A DNA stretch of 27,639 bases from Candidatus Thorarchaeota archaeon MP11T_1 (GTDB lineage: Archaea; Asgardarchaeota; Thorarchaeia; Thorarchaeales; Thorarchaeaceae): NCBI GenBank assembly GCA_002825515.1, contig PJET01000117.1:1-27639 (forward strand), read 5' to 3'. The translations under genes were made by a program, and so were the position numbers. Below the pieces are notes generated by a model, which saw only the letters and a program-made list of their open reading frames with translations, did no database searches and was not told where the DNA came from. Shown in pieces: positions 7,797-13,059 of this stretch (position 1 is the stretch's first letter; each line of letters begins with the position of its first letter).

Positions 7797-8621
7797 TTGA
7801 AACCAACTGTCGTTGTTGTTAGAAACGACTCTTTCAGTTCTGCTTTGGAATACATAGATGGAATGAATGATCTTAACACTTCAGAAAGACCAGTTTTTGT
7901 CAAGGTTGGAATCTATAATCCTAAAACTGGGATTTGCACTACTGTTCGAACTCTACAATCAATTGTTGATTCATTTGACAAAGCACCATCAATACGAGTG
8001 ACAGAGTCAGATAGCGGAGCTGGACTTGGACTAAAACGACTTGAGATTTGGCAGGACTGTTACAATGGTAGAGTAATTCCCTTCAATCTCTCTGATGATA
8101 AAAATACGAAGGATGTTGTGATTGCGGGTGAAAGTTTACCATTCCCCCGAGTTTTTTCAGAGCCTAATACCTTCATCAGTACTCATGTGCCCCGAAGATT
8201 TGAGGATGCTGGAACAGAGGATCTCATGAATGTTGGCTTTGTTATCAAGAATCTTTTTGGCATGATTCCAGATGTAAAAAAGCATAGATTCCACAAGCAT
8301 CTGAACACAGCATTATTGGACATCTATGAAGCAATTGGGGGAATTGATCTTGCAGTATTAGATGCAACCAATGTCTACCTTGGAATTGGAAAGAAGAGAA
8401 CTACTGTTTCTCCTAACCTTCTCATTGTAGGAACAGATGCATTTGCAGTTGAAGCTGTTGGAGGATATCTCGTAGGTTTTGAACCAACAGAGATGTCTGT
8501 TTTGCAGGATGCTTTGAGGAGAGGGTTGGGCGAGGTTCGTCTTAATAGGATAGAGATTGTTGGGGACTTCGATACAGAGAGAGAAATGGTAAAGGATGCT
8601 TTTGAGAGCCTTAGATCATAG
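7797..8621 (+). CDS. DUF362 family protein
   Basis: A 274-residue protein with the layout of DUF362 (COG2006), a family often near iron-sulfur proteins but without an established biochemical activity. Recognisable stretches are the N-terminal KPTVVVVRNDSF, RPVFVKVGIYNPKTG (the usual VFVKPN position), NVGFVIKNLFGMIPDVKKHRFH, GGIDLAVLDATNVYLG and LLIVGTDAFAVEAVGGYLVGF. No ferredoxin CxxCxxC motifs are present, so this is the short form. A TTG at 7797 is preferred because GGTG lies 6 bases upstream and the protein then begins MKPTVVVV as in relatives; a GTG at 7788 lacks a spaced site. The gene is flanked on both sides by related structured RNA elements, which is the most notable part of its context and may point to regulation or a shared mobile origin. 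Confidence 0.8.
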   Translation: MKPTVVVVRNDSFSSALEYIDGMNDLNTSERPVFVKVGIYNPKTGICTTVRTLQSIVDSFDKAPSIRVTESDSGAGLGLKRLEIWQDCYNGRVIPFNLSDDKNTKDVVIAGESLPFPRVFSEPNTFISTHVPRRFEDAGTEDLMNVGFVIKNLFGMIPDVKKHRFHKHLNTALLDIYEAIGGIDLAVLDATNVYLGIGKKRTTVSPNLLIVGTDAFAVEAVGGYLVGFEPTEMSVLQDALRRGLGEVRLNRIEIVGDFDTEREMVKDAFESLRS

Positions 8622-8645
8622 TTGATTATATTAAAGTCAAATCTC

Positions 8646-8653
8646 CAAATTAG
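8646..8653 (+). promoter_or_regulatory. Conserved promoter-like box ahead of structured RNA 2
   Basis: CAAATTAG followed by an A-rich stretch lies 12 bases before the AGATAGG that opens the second element. It matches the arrangement at 7537-7564 and argues for plus-strand transcription. Confidence 0.4.
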
Positions 8654-8665
8654 ATAAAAACAAAG

Positions 8666-8779
8666 AGATAGGATTCGATTCAGTGTGTGTGAATCGTACT
8701 GGAACTTCAAACCAGCACGATAATCGCGTGGTAGGAGGGAGATTGAAGATTTATAGAAATCAACGAATCGAATCCTGTG
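8666..8779 (+). ncRNA. Structured RNA element 2
   Basis: A perfect 12-bp closing stem pairs AGGATTCGATTC (8670-8681) with GAATCGAATCCT (8765-8776). Inside, ATCGT-A-CTGG pairs with CCAG-C-ACGAT around an AACTTCAAA loop, and ATTT-ATAG-AAAT can form a small hairpin. Between them is the core shared with element 1, at 8723-8748: ATCGCGTGGT, AGGAGGGAG, ATTGAAG. The loop bases CTTCAA are complementary to the core TTGAAG, so a pseudoknot is possible here, although element 1 lacks the matching loop. The next gene downstream is convergent, so this copy cannot be a leader of a plus-strand gene. That favours a free-standing small RNA. No known RNA family was recognised. The AT-rich bases 8780-8935 contain no gene that I can support. 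Confidence 0.55.
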
Positions 8780-8935
8780 ATTGAGCAAATTTAATTGTTT
8801 ATTAAATATTTCTTAGTGACATTAAGAAAATTAAACCTCTCAGTTCACTGATTGATGACCAGATGGACATCTTACTATGTTCTTAATAGGCCATAGTTAT
8901 CAACGAAAAATAGTGTCCACTAATGCGATGGGAAT

Positions 8936-8949
8936 GCCCCTTCGGGGGC
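8936..8949 (-). other. GC hairpin at the 3' end of the zinc-ribbon gene
   Basis: GCCCC (8936-8940) and GGGGC (8945-8949) pair around four bases that read TTCG on the plus strand and CGAA on the minus strand. The hairpin reaches the stop codon of the minus-strand zinc-ribbon gene at 8951-8949. It may stabilise or end that transcript, but no T-run follows on either strand. Confidence 0.4.
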
Positions 8950-9320
8950 TAGTATCCCCACTCCTGCCCCAGTCTTTGGCGATACCATCTCTGACCTTTC
9001 TTTGTGAGAGAGTATTGCCCTTGGATTTCTGAAAGAAGCCCCATGTCTACCATATTCCGAACTACTCCATATAGCTTATCATCTGAGGCTCCGGTAGCAT
9101 GCTGGAGTCCAGCAAAGTCCATTTTTCCAGTTCTTTTGAGATGTTGGGCTATGTCGAATTTGCCAACTGCTCTCGTTTCAGTGCGGACAATGATATGACC
9201 GCAGTTTGTGCAGAGGAGGTCTCCCTTGTTGTCATCACGAGCGACTTCCTTGCTACCGCATATTGGGCAGGTCGTTTTTGCGAATCTTAGTGAACGTCTA
9301 TGTGACATAATACCGACCAT
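8949..9320 (-). CDS. Zinc-ribbon and winged-helix DNA-binding protein
   Basis: A 123-residue protein with two modules. Residues about 18-42 form a TFIIB-type zinc ribbon: CPICGSKEVARDD, then LLCTNCGHII, with four Cys as two CxxC pairs 18 residues apart. The rest (from KFDIAQHLKRTG to KGQRWYRQRLGQEW) looks like a winged helix with GLLSEIQGQYSLTKKG as the wing. The combination suggests a small transcription factor or general transcription-associated protein; it is too short to be TFB. The minus-strand sequence GTTTTATC near 9345 would place the transcript start almost on the ATG at 9320, so a leaderless message is likely. An ATG at 9308 is the alternative start. It lies 51 bases downstream of the tandem winged-helix gene on the same strand. 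Confidence 0.8.
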   Translation of the reverse strand: MVGIMSHRRSLRFAKTTCPICGSKEVARDDNKGDLLCTNCGHIIVRTETRAVGKFDIAQHLKRTGKMDFAGLQHATGASDDKLYGVVRNMVDMGLLSEIQGQYSLTKKGQRWYRQRLGQEWGY

Positions 9321-9341
9321 GCAAAGGGTTGATGATGTCCT

Positions 9342-9349
9342 GATAAAAC
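9342..9349 (-). promoter_or_regulatory. TATA box of zinc-ribbon gene
   Basis: On the minus strand this reads GTTTTATC, about 25 bases ahead of the ATG at 9320. That is the distance expected of an archaeal TATA box serving a leaderless message. Confidence 0.4.
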
Positions 9350-9371
9350 TAACGAAGACACAACGTTTAGT

Positions 9372-9878
9372 CTACAATTTCTCAGATACGAGGTTCCTGA
9401 AGAAAGCCTCATAGTCTATCTCAAAGGGAATCCTTAGTCCTAATCGAACCCTCTTACCTGAATGGTCTAACTCAACGTATCCCTGACTTTGAAGCTCTCT
9501 CAAATCCTCCATGACCCCCTTCAGACTTTTCTTGCGAAATTCCTTCACTCTGTCGAAAGACACCCAACCTCCCTCTTGGTAGGCCAATGTTATCACAATG
9601 AGAAGCGTTGCACCCAATCTATCTGGAAGCGCTGACTGCTCTTGCTTCATCTTTGCTTGAAGTGAAGTATCAACATAGAATACACCACTTACTGGATTGT
9701 GTTTGATTGAAAGTCCCACAGGCTCAAGTCTGGAATGAAGCTCGCTCAAACGTTTAAACAGAATATTTCTTCCCAAGTCTTCTGGCAGTCCAAGAGCATC
9801 AAGCATGTCATCTACACTAGCTCCAATAGGATCCCCAGAACGTGTGAGGAGCTTCATGAGGATTGAATATTCGTTCAT
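9372..9878 (-). CDS. Tandem winged-helix protein, possible ScpB/KITE-like
   Basis: A 168-residue protein with two apparent winged-helix units. The first covers about residues 1-75 (EYSILMKLLTRSGDPIGASV through GVFYVDTS), and the second about 85-150 (RLGATLLIVITLAYQEGGWV, SLKGVMEDLRELQSQGYVEL, KRVRLGLRI). The second resembles the ALETLAIIAY helix of ScpB and the equivalent helix of MAGE/Nse3 proteins, which bind kleisins in SMC complexes. This resemblance is by eye and could also reflect an ordinary tandem winged-helix regulator. The SMC and kleisin genes lie only 3 kb away. The start is ATG 9878, preceded by GTGAT (spacing about 5) and a minus-strand TATA box at 9921-9927. The zinc-ribbon gene follows on the same strand. 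Confidence 0.65.
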   Translation of the reverse strand: MNEYSILMKLLTRSGDPIGASVDDMLDALGLPEDLGRNILFKRLSELHSRLEPVGLSIKHNPVSGVFYVDTSLQAKMKQEQSALPDRLGATLLIVITLAYQEGGWVSFDRVKEFRKKSLKGVMEDLRELQSQGYVELDHSGKRVRLGLRIPFEIDYEAFFRNLVSEKL

Positions 9879-9920
9879 TGTAAATCACGGTAGAACCAGG
9901 AGCGACATATTACGTTGTGT

Positions 9921-9927
9921 GTATAAA
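9921..9927 (-). promoter_or_regulatory. TATA box of tandem winged-helix gene
   Basis: The minus strand reads TTTATAC here. The expected transcript start near 9898 leaves a 20-base leader containing the GTGAT site ahead of ATG 9878. Confidence 0.5.
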
Positions 9928-10041
9928 GAATGAGGTCTATTGCAAGAAGAGCGCCATGTTTGATGGCTGAATCTAATAGCAAAACCAATATGAAAGCCTC
10001 ATCTATCTATCCGACAGGTGTGCGATATTTTCTTAGAACGA

Positions 10042-10449
10042 ATGAATATCAAACAAGAAAGAATAGGCGCAATAGTTACAATAGTATTCTTCTTGGTAAC
10101 ATTCTATTTGCTTTATTTGACTGGCCAGTCCACTTTCATAATGGCTATCAGTGCCCAGCTGGCTGCTTTTTCATTATCTTGTCTTATTGAATATGTGTTC
10201 TTGTCGATGTCCTCAAATGAAGAAATTGTGAAGTTTAAGATTTCACCAGCCTATTGGATTCTCTTCATCCTGACTCTTCTACAAATCCTTAATCAAGTTC
10301 TCCAAGTCCTAGTTGGACTCGAACCTGTTTCCAACCTTTTACAACCTACATTTTGGTTTATTCTATGGTCTATTGCAATTGCATGGATATTAGGAACAGT
10401 GATTATTAGACAAATCTTCATTGTGAAGTATTCTGAATCTAATAGTTAG
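10042..10449 (+). CDS. Small four-helix membrane protein of unknown function
   Basis: A 135-residue hydrophobic protein with four likely transmembrane segments: IGAIVTIVFFLVTFYLLYL, FIMAISAQLAAFSLSCLIEY, YWILFILTLLQILNQVLQVL and FWFILWSIAIAWILGTVII. It has a short charged N-terminus (MNIKQER) and C-terminus (YSESNS). No family is recognised. The ATG at 10042 is chosen because the protein then starts just before the first helix; an in-frame GTG at 10018 would add eight residues, and neither has a visible ribosome-binding site. The stop is followed after 10 bases by a palindromic operator and the promoter of the small-ORF/MFS cluster. The gene is next to that cluster but probably not in the same transcription unit. 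Confidence 0.6.
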   Translation: MNIKQERIGAIVTIVFFLVTFYLLYLTGQSTFIMAISAQLAAFSLSCLIEYVFLSMSSNEEIVKFKISPAYWILFILTLLQILNQVLQVLVGLEPVSNLLQPTFWFILWSIAIAWILGTVIIRQIFIVKYSESNS

Positions 10450-10459
10450 CACTCACACT

Positions 10460-10488
10460 AGTCACATTATGTGACTTCTTTCTGTGAC
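10460..10488 (+). promoter_or_regulatory. Palindromic operator with an extra half-site
   Basis: AGTCACATTATGTGACT (10460-10476) is a perfect 17-base palindrome around a central T. A further GTGAC half-site follows at 10484-10488, 13 bases on. Both lie directly upstream of the TATA box at 10507, where an activator or repressor dimer would bind. More GTGAC/GGTCA motifs occur inside the cluster at 10705-10777. Confidence 0.55.
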
Positions 10489-10506
10489 CCTCTGAAGTGG
10501 CTTCGC

Positions 10507-10514
10507 TATATATA
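10507..10514 (+). promoter_or_regulatory. TATA box of small-ORF/MFS cluster
   Basis: TATATATA is an excellent archaeal TATA element. The transcript would start near 10536, giving a leader of about 10 bases with GTGA at 10537-10540 ahead of ATG 10547. Confidence 0.6.
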
Positions 10515-10546
10515 CTAAATCTGAGCGGCATTTCTTGTGAAATAGC

Positions 10547-10651
10547 ATGGCTCTAACAACTAACTCACGAAACACATCTGTGTTGAAGAACAAGAAGTCA
10601 GTCATCAGCACTGACGCAATCTCCTACGCTTACTTCTCTGTTATGAGGTGA
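10547..10651 (+). CDS. Small peptide 1 of the MFS-linked cluster
   Basis: A 34-codon ORF with an ATG start. The peptide begins MALTTNSRNTSVLK and ends KKSVISTDAISYAYFSVMR. It is basic, has no signal peptide or membrane helix, and is not recognised. Three observations support translation. It sits at the expected distance from a strong TATA box. It shares TNSR-type and YAY-type segments with the peptide at 10801-10911, and VISTDA with the peptide at 10916-11014. The DNA around its start (TGTGAAA then four bases then ATG, then AACTCACGAA) is repeated at peptide 2. Its stop codon lies inside AGGTGAAGT, a ribosome-binding site for a following frame, as for peptide 2. It may be a leader peptide controlling the MFS gene or a secreted or signalling peptide; sequence alone does not decide. 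Confidence 0.5.
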   Translation: MALTTNSRNTSVLKNKKSVISTDAISYAYFSVMR

Positions 10652-10656
10652 AGTGC

Positions 10657-10773
10657 TTGGATAATCTTCTGAGAATCAAAAACTGGCATCTAGCTGACTC
10701 TTTTGTGACTCAGAGTGGTCACCTCGTGGTCAAAGATATGGTCAGTTCTTCTCAGAAACAGCATAACCTGTGA
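10657..10773 (+). CDS. Possible small ORF between peptides 1 and 2
   Basis: A TTG-initiated frame of 38 codons (LDNLLRIKNWHLADSF, then VTQSGHLVVKDMVSSSQ, then KQHNL). It starts 5 bases after the GGTGA that overlaps the stop of peptide 1, the same arrangement that precedes peptide 3. The product does not resemble the other three peptides, and the region is rich in GTGAC/GGTCA motifs that may be regulatory or structural, so this may be non-coding or a decayed copy. Confidence 0.22.
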   Translation: MDNLLRIKNWHLADSFVTQSGHLVVKDMVSSSQKQHNL

Positions 10774-10777
10774 CCAG
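10705..10777 (+). repeat. GTGAC/GGTCA repeat region between small ORFs
   Basis: GTGAC (10705-10709) and GTCAC (10718-10722) form an inverted pair. Further GGTCA copies occur at 10728-10732 and 10740-10744, and TGACC at 10771-10775. TGGTCAC near 10716 is complementary to GTGACCA near 10770, so the transcript could fold into a long hairpin. The motif matches the operator upstream of the cluster. Confidence 0.35.
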
Positions 10778-10800
10778 TCTAAAGGAATGTGTGAAAAACA

Positions 10801-10911
10801 ATGAGATCAACTAGCAACTCACGAATTTATCGCCTTATTGATGAAACGAGATTCGCGCACATCCAAACCACAAAAGCTCTCGCTTATGCTTACATTACAA
10901 TAAGAAGGTGA
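10801..10911 (+). CDS. Small peptide 2 of the MFS-linked cluster
   Basis: A 36-codon ORF with an ATG start, beginning MRSTSNSRIYRLIDETRF and ending TTKALAYAYITIRR. It is basic (seven Arg or Lys) with a hydrophobic-aromatic C-terminal third. It aligns with peptide 1: NSR is in register at residues 6-8, and A-I/L-S/A-YAY-x-x-x-x-R is shared at the C-terminus, with one two-residue gap. Upstream TGTGAAAAACA mirrors the leader of peptide 1. The stop TGA is embedded in AAGGTGA, which serves as the ribosome-binding site of peptide 3 five bases later, so translation of the two is probably coupled. No known family was recognised. Confidence 0.5.
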   Translation: MRSTSNSRIYRLIDETRFAHIQTTKALAYAYITIRR

Positions 10912-10915
10912 AGTA

Positions 10916-11014
10916 ATGGCATTTGCAAAGATAGAAGGAACACCCCGCGCCTGGAATACAACAAAGACAGTAATTTCCACTGATGCAGTGGCTAGGACCT
11001 ACTTCAGGAGATAG
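10916..11014 (+). CDS. Small peptide 3 of the MFS-linked cluster
   Basis: A 32-codon ORF with an ATG start and a strong GGTGA site 4 bases upstream. It begins MAFAKIEGTPRAWNTT and ends KTVISTDAVARTYFRR. The KTVISTDAV segment matches KSVISTDAI of peptide 1 at nine positions with two conservative changes, and the aromatic-plus-Arg ending is shared by all three peptides. The N-terminal half differs. The stop lies 5 bases before the MFS start, and the GGAG used by the MFS gene is inside the last codons of this ORF, so MFS translation is likely coupled to translation of this peptide. That is typical of leader-peptide control but also of a co-expressed peptide and exporter. Confidence 0.55.
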   Translation: MAFAKIEGTPRAWNTTKTVISTDAVARTYFRR

Positions 11015-11019
11015 GTCAA

Positions 11020-12360
11020 ATGAATGAAGTTGTCAATGTTGAAGAATCTAATGGAACTGATGATTCAAAGGGTTTGAGATCAGTCCTAGCCCATCGTGAC
11101 TTCGCACTGCTATGGTCTGGGCAACTAGTGTCGAATATTGGTACAGCAATCGCATCATTAGCACTTATGTTCTATGCCTATGATCTTACTGGTTCTGCAA
11201 TGGCAATGGCAATATTAGCAATAGCTCAAACATTGCCCGTAGTCGCTTTTGCAGGTCCAATTGGTGTGTATATTGATCGATGGAACCGCAAAATGATTAT
11301 GGTTTGTTCTGATATTGTCAGAGCTGTTGCGATTCTCCTCATTCCACTAACAATATACCTCCCCTCATTCATACCCACAATATATTGGGTTTACGTACTA
11401 ACATTTGTTTACGCTACTGCAAATGCATGGTTCTTCCCTGCAAGGAGTGCATCAATACCCAATCTTGTCGACGGTGATGAGTTAGTCGCAGCCAACTCTC
11501 TCTCTCAGATGACATTTCAGGTTGTTCAGCTAGTGGTCCCTCCTGTTGGCGGGATTCTTGTTGCAATCCTTGCTCCAGACTACTTTCTAGCTTTTGCAAT
11601 CAATTCAACAGCGTTCATATTCTCTGGTTTTGTACTTCGAAGCATCAAAACGAATCTCACTCCTAATCGAATTGCGGATGATAAGGATTCATTATTAATG
11701 CAGATCAAACAAGGAACTCGCTATGTCGTTGGAAATTCAATTCTATCATTCCTCTTTGTATTTGCAATGCTTCTGGCAGTATCATCGGGAATCCTGAATG
11801 CTCTCTTTATGCCATATCTTGAAGGGGAGCTTGCTTTAGGTTCTGCCCAGGTTGGTCTAGTACTAAGTGCTGGGGCTGCATCTGGAGCTGTTGCTGCAGT
11901 ATACTTTAGTCGCAAGAGAAGTATCGAACGTCCGCTATATCTTGTTGCAGGAGCTGGTTTCCTCGCAGGGGTTGCAGTCTTTGTTCTTGTACTAGCATTC
12001 GATTTAGTGACTGCTATGATTTCATGGGCTATGATTGGGGCGGTTGATGTTGTTTTAAATATACCATTGACAGTTCTCATGCAGGAACTCGTAGAAGATG
12101 AAATACGTGGTCGTGTATTTGCACTTCTCAATGTAGCATTCACCGCAGTCCAAGTTATTGGCATGGGAATCGGAGGTGTCTGGGCTGAGGCTGCAGCAGC
12201 CACGGGTCCCCCAATGATTGGTGCAGCTCTTGCTCTTGCTCTAGTATCAATAATTGGTTTTGCGGTTGTTGCTAAATTGAATCTTCATGCTTTAATTCCA
12301 AAACCAAAAGTCGAAGAGCTAGAAATTTCACCAGAATTACATGTTGAGGCAACTGCTTGA
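11020..12360 (+). CDS. MFS efflux transporter
   Basis: A 446-residue major facilitator with about 12 transmembrane segments, of the MFS_3/EntS- and Mef-like exporter type that expels drugs or small secreted products by proton antiport. The N-terminus after a hydrophilic 30-residue lead is typical (HRDFALLWSGQLVSNIGTAI). Motif A is GPIGVYIDRWNRK (loop 2-3), and its weaker C-terminal counterpart is VEDEIRGRVFALLNVAF. The ATG at 11020 is preceded by GGAG at spacing 9. It is the last gene of a cluster that begins with a palindromic operator, a TATA box and three or four small ORFs, and it ends in a hairpin terminator overlapping its stop codon. The context suggests regulated export of either the small peptides themselves or a toxic compound sensed through them. 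The substrate is unknown. Confidence 0.92.
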   Translation: MNEVVNVEESNGTDDSKGLRSVLAHRDFALLWSGQLVSNIGTAIASLALMFYAYDLTGSAMAMAILAIAQTLPVVAFAGPIGVYIDRWNRKMIMVCSDIVRAVAILLIPLTIYLPSFIPTIYWVYVLTFVYATANAWFFPARSASIPNLVDGDELVAANSLSQMTFQVVQLVVPPVGGILVAILAPDYFLAFAINSTAFIFSGFVLRSIKTNLTPNRIADDKDSLLMQIKQGTRYVVGNSILSFLFVFAMLLAVSSGILNALFMPYLEGELALGSAQVGLVLSAGAASGAVAAVYFSRKRSIERPLYLVAGAGFLAGVAVFVLVLAFDLVTAMISWAMIGAVDVVLNIPLTVLMQELVEDEIRGRVFALLNVAFTAVQVIGMGIGGVWAEAAAATGPPMIGAALALALVSIIGFAVVAKLNLHALIPKPKVEELEISPELHVEATA

Positions 12361-12380
12361 TTTTCAAGCAGTCCTCTTTT
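12352..12380 (+). terminator. Terminator overlapping MFS stop codon
   Basis: ACTGCTTGA (12352-12360) and TCAAGCAGT (12364-12372) form a perfect 9-bp stem with a TTT loop, followed by CCTCTTTT. The stem includes the last codons and TGA of the MFS gene. It separates this unit from the convergent scpA gene, whose stop is at 12387. Confidence 0.7.
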
Positions 12381-12386
12381 CTATTT

Positions 12387-13046
12387 CTATGTTGTATCAA
12401 TTTCTGAAACTGCGGGTTTCCAGATTTCACGAGTCTCTGGATTATAATGTAAACGCCCTTTGGAAACTAGTATGACTACATACAGGAAATGTTTCAGAAA
12501 CAGTTCAAATTCATCATGCATCACTATATCGTCGAATCTCGTTCTCTTATCCTCGGAAATCCCAGCTAGAAATTTGTCTAAATCTTCAAGAAAGACGGAA
12601 TCTTCAGTTTCAAGAGCAAAATCGTTTGGGAGTTGTGAAATCCTAGGGATTGCGTCTTCAACTGGTCCTCTAGACATTGCATCGATTAAACTTACAATTC
12701 GATGGAGTGCATCTCCAAGCGAATCTTGCTCAAGATGTCCAACAATAACTGGTTGCTTTGTTGTAACTAATTTTGCGAGATCCCTCATTGACAGATTTTT
12801 GAGAAGATTAACATATACCTCTGGAGCTGCAAGAATTCTAGCAAGTTCCTGTATACGTGTAACTTTCGAGCTTAGTATCTCGTTTAGCATCTCATCAATG
12901 TCGATCCTACTATCTATCCTAGCAGCTAGTTCTTGAAGGTCCTTATAGGCTTGAGTCAACCGCAGTTCAAGTGGGTCTATCTCACCTGCACGAACAGCTT
13001 GCACCATTTCAAAGACATTCTTTGCAAGGCTTTCGTTTTTGTTCAC
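12387..13046 (-). CDS. scpA: ScpA-like kleisin, SMC partner
   Basis: A 219-residue kleisin that would bridge the heads of the SMC dimer encoded next to it and help compact and segregate chromosomes. The N-terminal helical part carries the ScpA pattern (VFEMVQAVRAGEIDPLEL, as in GEIDPWDV). The middle is variable and acidic. The C-terminal winged helix is FLKHFLYVVILVSKGRLHYN, equivalent to the FLALLELIK region that contacts the SMC cap. The length fits archaeal ScpA. The start is GTG 13046 with GGAG at spacing 9, 13 bases after the SMC stop, so it is the last gene of an AAA-SMC-ScpA operon. N- and C-terminal motifs support the family together with position; sequence similarity by eye is modest, as usual for kleisins. 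Confidence 0.82.
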   Translation of the reverse strand: MNKNESLAKNVFEMVQAVRAGEIDPLELRLTQAYKDLQELAARIDSRIDIDEMLNEILSSKVTRIQELARILAAPEVYVNLLKNLSMRDLAKLVTTKQPVIVGHLEQDSLGDALHRIVSLIDAMSRGPVEDAIPRISQLPNDFALETEDSVFLEDLDKFLAGISEDKRTRFDDIVMHDEFELFLKHFLYVVILVSKGRLHYNPETREIWKPAVSEIDTT

Positions 13047-13059
13047 AAATTATCGCTCC

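Noticed and set aside
7558..8779. C/D box or H/ACA guide RNA identity for the two structured elements
   Set aside because: No RUGAUGA/CUGA pairs and no ACA box at the proper distance from a pseudouridylation pocket could be found.
8936..8949. GC hairpin with TTCG loop as an intrinsic terminator
   Set aside because: No T-run follows on either strand, so it is listed only as a 3'-end hairpin.
9930..10190. 86-codon plus-strand frame before and overlapping the four-helix membrane protein
   Set aside because: Lacks membrane or domain pattern and overlaps the more plausible hydrophobic frame.
11721..12203. 160-codon minus-strand frame opposite the MFS gene
   Set aside because: Thr/Ala-rich antisense shadow of clear transmembrane coding sequence.
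12460..12936. 158-codon plus-strand frame opposite scpA
   Set aside because: Ser-rich shadow of the kleisin gene, with no domain and no promoter or ribosome-binding site.
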